Shown: piece by piece, positions 1 to 6,152 of the stretch
Position numbering within the stretch: position 1 is the stretch's first letter
Layout of the letters: every line of letters begins with the position of its first letter
Source: an uncultured Coriobacteriaceae bacterium
GTDB taxonomy: Bacteria; Actinomycetota; Coriobacteriia; Coriobacteriales; Atopobiaceae
NCBI GenBank assembly: GCA_900544655.1
Contig: UQWE01000017.1
Span: 1 to 16,837, forward strand
DNA length: 16,837 bases
Reading direction: 5' to 3'
Made by a program: the position numbers and the translations under genes
Notes under the pieces: model-generated
What the model saw: the letters and a program-made list of their open reading frames with translations, nothing else
The model's database searches: none
Told to the model about the DNA's origin: nothing

Positions 1-150
1 AGCCGCTCGCGCACGCTCGCCGCCGCCTAGTGCCTGGGCGCGGCCCGCATGACCGGGCCCGGGGAATGCGCCACCCCTCATCTGGTCCGCGCCGCGCGAC
101 CTAATCGTGCGGATAATTCTCGTCCGGGGTCTGCTCTTCGTCGCTTTCAT
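1..150 (-). CDS. Doubtful partial ORF running off the left edge
   Basis: A reading frame starts at an ATG (150-148) and stays open for 50 codons to position 1. A very good ribosome-binding site, GGGAGGAG, lies just upstream with about 5 nt spacing. The predicted start is arginine/lysine-rich (MKATKSRPRTRIIRT) and then Gly/Ala-rich. I do not recognise it. Codon use (several AGA/AGG) differs from the confident genes here, which favour CGC. GC-rich sequence easily leaves 50 codons open by chance. An alternative reading is that positions 1-30 are the last nine codons of a + strand gene ending in TAG at 28-30, whose codons fit local usage better. The two readings conflict and the window does not settle it. 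Confidence 0.2.
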   Translation of the reverse strand, partial: MKATKSRPRTRIIRTIRSRGADQMRGGAFPGPGHAGRAQALGGGERARAA

Positions 151-477
151 CTGCTCCTCCCTTTCGCGTTGGTGGAAGGAGCATAGGGAGGGGACCTGAC
201 AAGAATGGGTGTGCCTGCCGACAGGATTCTTACCGAGCAGCTACGGGATGGGGTGAATTCTGTGGTCGTAATAGGCCGGCGGTAAACGTTGGCGTTTGGC
301 CCGCGAGTGGCACTTTGGGCTCCCGTGCTCGTGCACATCCACAACCGCTTCATTCCTGCGGCACCACTTTGATTGTTGAAAGTCGAAAAAGGCCAGGCAG
401 ACGGACGGCATGACATTACACCTCGCTGTCAAGCGTCCCCTTCTCGCGCCTGGTGCTCTCCCCACGGACGTTTGCTG
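31..477. other. Long stretch without a confident gene, with several inverted repeats
   Basis: I see no convincing protein or known RNA gene in these ~450 bases. The right end carries the tRNA-Gly promoter region. Inverted repeats are visible. One is GGCCCG/CGGGCC at 42-59. A second is a two-part stem at 201-231, with AAGAAT/ATTCTT outside and CCTG/CAGG with loop CCGA inside. A third, at 274-301, has GGCC/GGCC outside and AAACG/CGTTT inside with loop TTGG. A 26-codon frame at 205-285 on the + strand has a purine-rich stretch upstream but 12 nt away. The region could be a plain intergenic spacer, a structured non-coding RNA or a decayed gene. Confidence 0.4.
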
Positions 478-486
478 TGTTAGAAT
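478..486 (+). promoter_or_regulatory. Extended -10 promoter of tRNA-Gly
   Basis: TGT followed by TAGAAT (481-486) makes an extended -10 (TGn-TAGAAT). It ends 10 nt before the mature tRNA, so transcription would begin only a few bases upstream. No good -35 is visible at 16-18 nt spacing, which fits an extended -10 promoter. The block TAGAATCATCCAGA nearly repeats at tRNA-Lys. Confidence 0.6.
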
Positions 487-496
487 CATCCAGAAT

Positions 497-571
497 GCGG
501 GCATCGCCAAGTGGTAAGGCAACGGCTTCCCAAGCCGTCATTCGCGGGTTCGAATCCCGTTGCCCGCTCCA
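497..571 (+). tRNA. tRNA-Gly (anticodon CCC), CCA encoded
   Basis: A complete cloverleaf can be folded. The acceptor stem is GCGGGCA (497-503) with TGCCCGC (561-567), the discriminator base is T568, and CCA is encoded at 569-571. The anticodon stem ACGGC/GCCGT encloses the loop TTCCCAA, giving anticodon CCC, which reads GGG. The T loop contains GGTTCGAATCC. It is a lone tRNA with its own promoter and terminator. Confidence 0.97.
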
Positions 572-581
572 TGAGAGACAG

Positions 582-611
582 GGCCCGGCGCACGCGCGTC
601 GGGCCTTTTTT
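582..611 (+). terminator. Rho-independent terminator after tRNA-Gly
   Basis: GGCCCG (582-587) pairs with CGGGCC (600-605), and the stem can be extended inward through GGCG/CGCGT pairs. Six T residues (606-611) follow directly. This is a textbook intrinsic terminator 11 nt downstream of the tRNA. Confidence 0.9.
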
Positions 612-633
612 GTGCCGATTCGAGATGGCAGCC

Positions 634-666
634 GTTGGGTACATCACAAGACGCGTGGTTGGGTAC
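634..666 (+). repeat. 9-bp direct repeat upstream of the aminopeptidase gene
   Basis: GTTGGGTAC occurs at 634-642 and again at 658-666, 24 nt from start to start, in the spacer between the tRNA-Gly terminator and the aminopeptidase gene. The position suits a regulator site for the downstream gene, but no regulator is implied by sequence alone. Confidence 0.4.
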
Positions 667-710
667 GCAACATTCGCGTGCCCCCCATGCGTCAAGTCGA
701 AAGGAATTCC

Positions 711-1991
711 ATGAGCGACATCCCCATGAGCGACGCCGAGTGCGCGCTCTCCATGAAGCGCCTTGAGCCCCGTCAGCGCCTCTACGCCCAGCTCCTCGTG
801 CGCAATGGCGTGAACGTCCAGCCCGATCAGGAGCTCGTCGTTACCGCTCCTGTCGAGGCCGTGGGCTTCGTCCGCCTCGTCGTCGCCACCGCGTATGAGA
901 TGGGCGCCGGCCACGTCACCATCATCTGGGGCGATGACGAGCTGTCGCGCCTCGAGTACGACAACTGCCCGCTCGAGCGGTTCAAGAAGCTCCCCTCCTG
1001 GAAGGTCGAGCAGATGAATTCGCTCGCTCGCGAGGGTGCGGCGTTCCTCTGGCTCGATGGCGAGGATCCGGACGCTCTCCTTGAGGTCGATCCCGCGAAG
1101 CCGGCCGCCCGCTCCGCCGCGTCGCATCGTCAGTGCGCGGAGTATCGCCACGGCCTCGACTTCGGCGAGAACTCCTGGTGCATTGGTGGCGTGCCGGTCA
1201 GCGCCTGGGCGCACAAGATCTTCCCGAGTCTTTCTCCCGCAGAGTCTATGCTGCGTCTTTGGGAGGCGATCCTCGAGACCGTCCGTATCGTCGACGAGGA
1301 CCCGGAGAGCGCCTGGGAGACTCACGACGCCACCCTCGTCAAGAACAAGCGCCACCTGAACGAGGCTCACTTCGACGCGCTGCGCTATGTCTCGGAGAAT
1401 GGTACGAACTTCACCGTCGGCCTGCCTGCCCGTCATGTTTGGGAGGGTGGTTCTGCCAAGACGAAGGATGGCGTGAGGTTCTTTCCCAACATGCCCACCG
1501 AGGAGGTCTTTACCTCCCCTGATCGCAACCGCGCGGACGGTATCGTCCACTCCGCGCTTCCCCTCGTTCACAATGGCTCCGTCATCCGCGACTTCTGGCT
1601 CAGGTTCGAGGCCGGCCGCGTGGTCGAGTTTGGTGCCGAGCAGGGCGAGGAGGTTCTGCGCCACATCATCGAGACGGACGAGGGGTCTCGTCACCTGGGC
1701 GAGTGCGCGCTCATCTCGAAGAACACGCCAATTCGCCAGAGTGGCCTGCTCTTCTATAACACGCTCTATGACGAGAACGCCAGCTGTCACCTCGCCCTGG
1801 GGATGGGCTTCCCGGATTGCTACGAGAACGGTGTCAACATGGACAAGGAGTCTCTGCTCGCGGCTGGCGTGAATGACTCCGCCACCCACGTCGACTTCAT
1901 GATTGGCGCCGATGACCTCAACATCTTCGGCATCACCGCTGATGGCGAAGAGGTTCCCATCTTTGACCACGGTCAGTGGAGCTGGGAGTAG
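711..1991 (+). CDS. M29-family metallo-aminopeptidase (AmpS/PepS type)
   Basis: A 426-residue cytoplasmic aminopeptidase that removes N-terminal residues from peptides using two metal ions, probably for peptide salvage. The ATG at 711 is chosen because GAAAGGA lies 5 nt upstream; the open frame further upstream runs through the tRNA and cannot be coding. The length is normal for M29. Family motifs are present: NMPTEEVFTSPDRNRADG around residues 260-277, HLGECAL with Glu331, NASCHLALG with His360, and HVDFMIG with His393 and Asp395. A constant offset of 12 from my memory of the S. aureus AmpS ligands places Glu265, Glu331, His360, His393 and Asp395 as metal ligands. The residue aligned with the catalytic Tyr would be Phe367. 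It is flanked by tRNA-Gly and tRNA-Lys and looks monocistronic. Confidence 0.93.
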   Translation: MSDIPMSDAECALSMKRLEPRQRLYAQLLVRNGVNVQPDQELVVTAPVEAVGFVRLVVATAYEMGAGHVTIIWGDDELSRLEYDNCPLERFKKLPSWKVEQMNSLAREGAAFLWLDGEDPDALLEVDPAKPAARSAASHRQCAEYRHGLDFGENSWCIGGVPVSAWAHKIFPSLSPAESMLRLWEAILETVRIVDEDPESAWETHDATLVKNKRHLNEAHFDALRYVSENGTNFTVGLPARHVWEGGSAKTKDGVRFFPNMPTEEVFTSPDRNRADGIVHSALPLVHNGSVIRDFWLRFEAGRVVEFGAEQGEEVLRHIIETDEGSRHLGECALISKNTPIRQSGLLFYNTLYDENASCHLALGMGFPDCYENGVNMDKESLLAAGVNDSATHVDFMIGADDLNIFGITADGEEVPIFDHGQWSWE

Positions 1992-2007
1992 CGAGTTCGG
2001 GGCGATG

Positions 2008-2040
2008 GCTGACCAGTTTCCGCGAGGACGCGTCGTCAGC
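2008..2040 (+). other. Inverted repeat downstream of the aminopeptidase gene
   Basis: GCTGAC (2008-2013) pairs with GTCAGC (2035-2040), and CGCG/CGCG with loop AGGA pairs inside. No T-run follows, so it is at best a weak or factor-dependent terminator, or a 3'-end stabilising hairpin. Confidence 0.3.
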
Positions 2041-2070
2041 TCGTCACGTGTCCGCTTTATCGGCTAGAAT
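2041..2070 (+). promoter_or_regulatory. Promoter of tRNA-Lys
   Basis: The -10 is TAGAAT (2065-2070). TCGTCA (2041-2046), matching TTGACA at four of six bases, sits 18 nt upstream as a possible -35. The -10 ends 9 nt before the mature tRNA. The sequence from the -10 onward, TAGAATCATGCAGA, differs at one base from that at tRNA-Gly. Confidence 0.6.
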
Positions 2071-2079
2071 CATGCAGAC

Positions 2080-2155
2080 GCGCCGTTAGCTCAGTTGGTA
2101 GAGCAGGGGACTTTTAATCCCAAGGTCCAGGGTTCGATCCCCTGACGGCGCACCA
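2080..2155 (+). tRNA. tRNA-Lys (anticodon TTT), CCA encoded
   Basis: The acceptor stem is GCGCCGT (2080-2086) with ACGGCGC (2145-2151), the discriminator is A2152, and CCA is at 2153-2155. The D arm reads TAGCTCAGTTGGTAGAGCA. The anticodon loop CTTTTAA gives TTT, reading AAA and AAG. The T arm has GGTTCGATCC. It stands alone between promoter and terminator. Confidence 0.97.
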
Positions 2156-2165
2156 GAACAGAGTC

Positions 2166-2205
2166 GCAGGCTGGAGTGCTTAGGTGCTTCGGCCTGCTTT
2201 CTTTT
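2166..2205 (+). terminator. Intrinsic terminator after tRNA-Lys
   Basis: GCAGGC (2166-2171) pairs with GCCTGC (2192-2197) around a roughly 20-nt loop, followed by TTTCTTTT (2198-2205). The position right after the tRNA supports the call. Confidence 0.8.
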
Positions 2206-2236
2206 GCGCGGTTGGCGGCATGTGCCCATCGCGCGG

Positions 2237-2242
2237 TAGAAT
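2237..2242 (+). promoter_or_regulatory. Putative -10 of purB
   Basis: TAGAAT followed by CA matches the -10 used at the tRNA genes. TTGGCG (2212-2217) could serve as the -35, but at a long 19-nt spacing. It would give a purB leader of about 55 nt. Confidence 0.5.
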
Positions 2243-2260
2243 CAAATTGTTGTGCAGATT

Positions 2261-2277
2261 CGTCGCGTGTCGCGACG
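2261..2277 (+). promoter_or_regulatory. Perfect hairpin in the purB leader
   Basis: CGTCGCG (2261-2267) and CGCGACG (2271-2277) pair perfectly over 7 bp around TGT. The hairpin lies between the likely transcription start and the ribosome-binding site at 2292. It could protect the mRNA 5' end or act in control. It does not resemble a purine riboswitch, which is larger. Confidence 0.5.
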
Positions 2278-2302
2278 CAGGCCAAACCCTTGGAGGAGCC
2301 GC

Positions 2303-3649
2303 ATGATCGACCGTTATACCCGTCCTGAGATGGGCCACATCTTCTCGCTCGAGAACAAGTACGCCATCTGGCAGGAGATCGAGGTCCTCGCTTGCGAGGC
2401 TCAGGCCGAGCTTGGCAAGATTGGCATCACCAAGGACGAGGCCGCCTGGATCCGCGACCACGCCAACTTCGAGAAGGCCAAGGTCGACGAGATCGAGGAG
2501 GTCACCCGCCACGACGTCATCGCTTTCCTCACCAACATGAAGGAGTACATCGACGCCGACGTCCCGGCTGACGCTCCCAAGCCCAGCCGTTGGGTCCACT
2601 ACGGCATGACCAGCTCTGACCTCGGCGACACTGCCCTCTGCTACCAGCTCACCCAGGCCTGCGACCTCATCATCGAGGATGTGCGCAAGCTTGGTGAGAT
2701 CTGCAAGCGCCGTGCCTTCGAGGAGCGCGACACCCTCTGCGCCGGCCGCACCCACGGCATCCACGCCGAGCCCATGACCTTCGGCATGAAGTTCGGCTCC
2801 TGGGCCTGGGAGCTCAAGCGCGACCTCGACCGTCTCGTCGACGCCCGCAAGAACGTCGCCTTTGGCGCCATCTCCGGTGCCGTGGGCACCTACTCCAGCA
2901 TCGACCCGTTCGTCGAGGAGTACGTCTGCGAGCACCTCGGCCTCGTCCATGACCCGCTGTCTACGCAGGTCATCTCCCGTGATCACCACGCTTATCTCGC
3001 TGGCGTCCTTGCCACCACGGCTGCCACCTGCGAGCGCATCGCGACCGAGGTCCGCAACCTCCAGAAGACCGACACCCTCGAGGCCGAGGAGCCGTTCCGC
3101 AAGGGTCAGAAGGGTTCCTCCGCCATGCCGCACAAGCGCAACCCCATCACCATGGAGAAGGTCTGCGGCCTTTCGCGCATCGTCAAGTCCAACGCCCAGG
3201 TCGCCTTCGACAACGTTGCCCTTTGGCACGAGCGTGACATCTCGCACTCCTCCGCGGAGCGCGTCGCCCAGGCTGACTCCTTCATCGCGCTCGACCACAT
3301 GTTCCAGTGCCTCATCCGCGTGATTGACGGCCTGCAGCTCTATCCGGCCCGCATGATGGCCAACCTCAACAAGACCCGCGGCCTGATCTTCTCCTCCAAG
3401 GTGCTGCTCGCCCTCGTCGACACGGGTATTACCCGCGAGGAGGCCTACGCCATTGTCCAGGAGAACGCCATGGCCACCTGGCACGAGGTTCAGGACTGCG
3501 TCTCCGGCCCGACCTTCAAGGAGCGCCTCGAGGCCGACCCGCGTTGCACCGTCAGCGACGAGAAGCTTGACGAGATCTTCGATCCATGGGACTTCCTGAC
3601 TCGCGTCAACGTCGTGTTCGACCGTCTCGCGCAGCTCTCCTTCGAGTAA
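2303..3649 (+). CDS. purB: Adenylosuccinate lyase
   Basis: A 448-residue cytoplasmic enzyme of the fumarase/aspartase superfamily. It cleaves SAICAR to AICAR plus fumarate in de novo purine synthesis, and adenylosuccinate to AMP plus fumarate. The start is set by GGAGGA (2292-2297) 5 nt before ATG. Visible motifs are TSSDLGDTAL, GRTHGIHAEP with His151 and His154 near residue 150, and the superfamily signature SSAMPHKRNP at residues 272-281, whose flexible loop carries the catalytic serine (Ser272 or Ser273). The length is normal and no key residue seems missing. It has its own promoter and leader and is followed by a strong hairpin, so it is probably monocistronic. purC lies about 4.4 kb downstream on the same strand, not in one operon with it. 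Confidence 0.97.
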   Translation: MIDRYTRPEMGHIFSLENKYAIWQEIEVLACEAQAELGKIGITKDEAAWIRDHANFEKAKVDEIEEVTRHDVIAFLTNMKEYIDADVPADAPKPSRWVHYGMTSSDLGDTALCYQLTQACDLIIEDVRKLGEICKRRAFEERDTLCAGRTHGIHAEPMTFGMKFGSWAWELKRDLDRLVDARKNVAFGAISGAVGTYSSIDPFVEEYVCEHLGLVHDPLSTQVISRDHHAYLAGVLATTAATCERIATEVRNLQKTDTLEAEEPFRKGQKGSSAMPHKRNPITMEKVCGLSRIVKSNAQVAFDNVALWHERDISHSSAERVAQADSFIALDHMFQCLIRVIDGLQLYPARMMANLNKTRGLIFSSKVLLALVDTGITREEAYAIVQENAMATWHEVQDCVSGPTFKERLEADPRCTVSDEKLDEIFDPWDFLTRVNVVFDRLAQLSFE

Positions 3650-3679
3650 GCCTGGCCTCTGCGTGATTCTCGCGCGTGA

Positions 3680-3713
3680 ACCCTCCCGTCAGTGGGGATA
3701 CTGGCGGGAGGGT
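3680..3713 (+). terminator. Strong hairpin after purB without a T-run
   Basis: ACCCTCCCG (3680-3688) pairs perfectly with CGGGAGGGT (3705-3713). Four more pairs inside (TCAG/CTGG, one G-T) give a 13-bp stem with an 8-nt loop. Only AATTGAT follows, with no T-run. It may be a U-poor terminator, or an RNA-processing or stabilising element between purB and the next gene. Confidence 0.6.
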
Positions 3714-3747
3714 AATTGATAGAAATTGACCAAACATGGAGGGGAAC

Positions 3748-4017
3748 ATGTTCACCTATGACTTCCGCCCGAAGGGCGTCTGTTCTCGCATGATTCACAT
3801 CGCGCTTTCCGATGACGGCTCCACCATCGAGCAGGTTTCTTTCGAGGGTGGCTGCAACGGCAATCTCAAGGCCATCTCCAAGCTTGTCGCCGGGCACCCG
3901 GTCGAGGAGATCTCTAGCATCCTTGCTGCCAACACCTGCGGTCCTCGCAAGACCTCCTGCGCCGATCAGCTCACGATCGGTCTGCGCGAAGCGTCTGAGG
4001 CTGCCCGAGAGGCGTAG
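3748..4017 (+). CDS. Small TSCPD-domain protein (TIGR03905-like)
   Basis: An 89-residue protein matching the small TSCPD family (TIGR03905-like), whose role is not known to me. The same domain occurs at the C-terminus of some adenosylcobalamin-dependent ribonucleotide reductases. Visible blocks are FRPKGVCSRMI, FEGGCNGNLKAISKLVAG and CGPRKTSCADQL near the end. Four cysteines (12, 36, 64, 71) sit in family-conserved blocks and could bind a metal; that is inference. The hallmark is TSCAD here rather than TSCPD. An upstream in-frame ATG at 3736 exists, but GGAGGGG (3738-3744) is well placed only for the ATG at 3748. The next gene starts 9 nt after its stop and takes its ribosome-binding site from AGGGG at this stop, so the two are probably translated together. 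Confidence 0.85.
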   Translation: MFTYDFRPKGVCSRMIHIALSDDGSTIEQVSFEGGCNGNLKAISKLVAGHPVEEISSILAANTCGPRKTSCADQLTIGLREASEAAREA

Positions 4018-4026
4018 GGGACTACC

Positions 4027-5265
4027 TTGTCCATCCTGCCCAAGAACATATCTCGTCGTGGCTTCCTCCGTGGGACTGCCGCAACCGCTGCCGGTGCAGC
4101 GGCGATTTCGGTGCTCTCGTCCTGCAAGGGTTCCGACACTGCTGACGAGAGCGACCCTATCGTCGTGGAGTCTGGAACCGCGACGTACGTTTTGGGTTCT
4201 GGCGACATTGAGGGAAAATACCAGGAGGCTAGCGAGGGCGCGGGCACCGCGTCGCTCGCGGAGGCCGGCTCCTGGAATCTTCCCCTCGGCTGTGTGCTTC
4301 GTCCCTCGGAGGGGTCATGGAAGCCCTATGTCATGCCGGGTGCCTCTCCTGCCGCCATGACCTCCGCGGGTGCGTTCTCGATTGCAGGCGGCACCAATAC
4401 GGTGTTCCTGCCAGCGGCGACTGCCGGTGGCAATTACGTCATTTATGACGCGCAGTGTTCGGATTCCGTGTATGCCTGGATCGAGCTTGATATCGTCACT
4501 CATGACTGGAAGCTCTTCGCGGCCTCCCTCACGGATGGCGGTCTTGGTACTGCCTCGGCCCTTTGGCAGGCGGACGCAAACTACGACCCTCCGCTCATGT
4601 GCTGCTCGGGCAAGAGCGTGATCTGGCTCGTCATGCCTTCAACAGACGGAAGCAGCACGTCGGAGCCCTCCTCCTGCTATGTCTGGCAGGCTGGCGCGAG
4701 TTCTGCCGACGAGGTGGTCCGCTCTCAGGGACGCTTCGGTTGCGCTCCGTCGGTCTCCGATGGCAACGTCGTCCTTGTTCCACGTGTTCGTGTGAACGAG
4801 GGACGCTATTTCGGCATCACTGCCTACTCTCTCGAGAGCGACCTGTCTAACCAGGTGGCGCAGCTTGTCCTGCCTGCCTCCGTCATGCCGCTCTCGGCCA
4901 TCTACATGGGGGGACAGTTCGTCTTCTCCATTGAGAAGAACTATGGCGGCAGCACCGGTCTGCTTGGTTCGATGGGCACGTATATCGGTTCGGGAGATGG
5001 CGCGTTCATCGCGGTTCCGCGCGAGCCGGCATCCGTGGTTGCGGGCAAGGGTGGCGTCTACCTCGTTAAGGTTCGCGCCTCGCACCTTATCGTGGACACG
5101 AACGCCCAAACGTATGCCACACTCGTGGCCCCCAATCGATGCCTCGACTTTGGCGATTATCCGGCGAGTATGGGAACGACCTCGACCTTCGTGACCTTTG
5201 CCACCGTCAAGGATGAGGACACCGGTTACCCCAGCTCGGTGAACGTGAGGGCTTGGACCCTGTAA
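4027..5265 (+). CDS. Tat-exported putative lipoprotein of unknown function
   Basis: A 412-residue protein starting at TTG (4027), preceded by AGGGG at 6 nt spacing that overlaps the stop of the upstream gene. The N-terminus is a twin-arginine signal, SRRGFLRG with Arg10-Arg11, followed by an Ala-rich hydrophobic stretch. The lipobox Leu30-Ser31-Ser32-Cys33 suggests export in folded form and anchoring by lipid on Cys33. The mature part is rich in Ser, Gly, Thr and aromatic residues. Short repeating strands (VYAWIEL, SVIWLVMP, CYVWQAG, VYLVKV) suggest a beta-rich, possibly propeller-like fold. That fold is inferred from texture, not a recognised domain. No enzyme motif is evident. It follows the TSCPD gene closely. 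The stop is 89 nt before the two-component promoter. Confidence 0.8.
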   Translation: MSILPKNISRRGFLRGTAATAAGAAAISVLSSCKGSDTADESDPIVVESGTATYVLGSGDIEGKYQEASEGAGTASLAEAGSWNLPLGCVLRPSEGSWKPYVMPGASPAAMTSAGAFSIAGGTNTVFLPAATAGGNYVIYDAQCSDSVYAWIELDIVTHDWKLFAASLTDGGLGTASALWQADANYDPPLMCCSGKSVIWLVMPSTDGSSTSEPSSCYVWQAGASSADEVVRSQGRFGCAPSVSDGNVVLVPRVRVNEGRYFGITAYSLESDLSNQVAQLVLPASVMPLSAIYMGGQFVFSIEKNYGGSTGLLGSMGTYIGSGDGAFIAVPREPASVVAGKGGVYLVKVRASHLIVDTNAQTYATLVAPNRCLDFGDYPASMGTTSTFVTFATVKDEDTGYPSSVNVRAWTL

Positions 5266-5353
5266 GCATGGAAGCACGGCATTCGTTGCTGCCGGTCCAG
5301 CTCGCCCACGTGCCTGCCGCCGACTCGATGTGTGCTAAAACCCTCTTGTGGGG

Positions 5354-5395
5354 TAGACTGAACCCAGGAATGCCTGGAGCGCATGTGCCTCCAGG
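5354..5395 (+). promoter_or_regulatory. Possible promoter and leader hairpin of the two-component genes
   Basis: TAGACT (5354-5359) resembles the -10 boxes used elsewhere here; no good -35 is seen. Just downstream, CCTGGAG (5373-5379) and CTCCAGG (5389-5395) form a perfect 7-bp hairpin with a 9-nt loop, followed by 16 nt and then the ribosome-binding site GGGAGG (5412-5417). Confidence 0.4.
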
Positions 5396-5422
5396 GCGCC
5401 AAACAGCTGATGGGAGGCCTTC

Positions 5423-6142
5423 ATGGCTTCAGATACGAAAAAGATCCTGCTTGTCGAGGACGAGAAGAACATCCGCGAGGCCGTCGCGGCCTATTTCGAG
5501 CGCGAGGGCTATTGGGTCCGCGCCGTGGGTGACGGCCAGACTGCCGTCGAGGAGTTCGAGAAGCATGGCTTTGACCTCGTTGTTCTCGATCTCATGCTCC
5601 CCAAGCTCTCGGGCGAGCGCGTCTGTCGTGCCATTCGCGACCAGTCTGACGTGCCCATCATCATGGTCACGGCGAAGGACCAGGTTGAGGACCGCATCAT
5701 CGGTCTCGAGCTTGGCGCTGACGACTACCTCGTCAAGCCCTTCTCGCCGCGCGAGCTCGTCGCCCGCGTGCGCGCTCTTCTTCGTCGCGCCCGCACGGAG
5801 AACGAGCCCACCGTCGAGGTCCTCGATTACGGTGACCTGGTGATCAACATCTCCGCTCACAAGGTGACCGTCCGCGGCAAGGAGGTCGACCTCACGGCTT
5901 CTGAGTTCAAGCTGCTCGTTACGCTCGCTCGCTATCCGGGCCAGGTCTATAGCCGCATGGAGCTCGTGGAGAAGGTCCTTGGCTATGACTTCGAGGGCTA
6001 CGAGCGCACCATCGACTCCCATGTCAAGAACCTTCGCGCCAAGCTCGGCGACGACCCGCGCAACCCCACCTGGCTCTATACCGTCCACGGCGTGGGTTAC
6101 CGCTTCGACGCTCCCGAGCCCGCAGCAAAGGACGAGAAGTAG
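5423..6142 (+). CDS. OmpR/PhoB-type response regulator
   Basis: A 239-residue DNA-binding response regulator. The start is set by GGGAGG 5 nt before ATG. The receiver domain (about residues 5-120) has the acidic pair Glu12-Asp13, phospho-acceptor Asp56 in VVLDLMLP, Thr83 in MVTAKD and Lys105 in LVKPFSP. The C-terminal winged helix (about 135-232) has the usual LTASEFKLL, RTIDSHVKNLRAKLG and VHGVGYRF blocks. Length and all key residues are normal. The cognate kinase gene starts 10 nt after the stop. The target genes cannot be told from this window. The neighbouring Tat lipoprotein and purine genes are not obvious targets. Confidence 0.95.
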   Translation: MASDTKKILLVEDEKNIREAVAAYFEREGYWVRAVGDGQTAVEEFEKHGFDLVVLDLMLPKLSGERVCRAIRDQSDVPIIMVTAKDQVEDRIIGLELGADDYLVKPFSPRELVARVRALLRRARTENEPTVEVLDYGDLVINISAHKVTVRGKEVDLTASEFKLLVTLARYPGQVYSRMELVEKVLGYDFEGYERTIDSHVKNLRAKLGDDPRNPTWLYTVHGVGYRFDAPEPAAKDEK

Positions 6143-6152
6143 CCGGTAAGCA

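Noticed and set aside
1..30. Possible last nine codons of an upstream + strand gene ending in TAG
   Set aside because: Codon use fits, but nine codons are too few to support a call and it conflicts with the - strand alternative.
205..285. 26-codon + strand frame MGVPADRILTEQL...
   Set aside because: It looks somewhat protein-like, but the purine-rich stretch is 12 nt away, codon use is unbiased and there is no neighbour to support a leader peptide. It is kept only as part of the finding on that region.
147..416. 89-codon - strand frame in the left non-coding stretch
   Set aside because: No ribosome-binding site, no recognisable motif, low-complexity Ser/Arg/Pro content and codon use unlike the real genes.
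453..710. Upstream extension of the aminopeptidase frame
   Set aside because: It would translate tRNA-Gly and its terminator. The ATG at 711 has a proper ribosome-binding site and gives normal family length.
486..1970. Long open frame (494 codons) opposite the aminopeptidase gene
   Set aside because: It mirrors a strong family match on the + strand and covers tRNA-Gly. High third-position GC keeps the opposite frame open, and its translation shows no family motif.
497..2155. tRNA-Gly and tRNA-Lys as integration sites of a mobile element
   Set aside because: No repeated tRNA 3' end, integrase or compositional shift is seen between or beside them; the intervening gene is ordinary.
2180..3484. 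434-codon frame opposite purB
   Set aside because: An antisense shadow of a well-supported enzyme. The translation is Val/Leu/Gly/Asp repeats typical of reverse reading, without a usable start signal.
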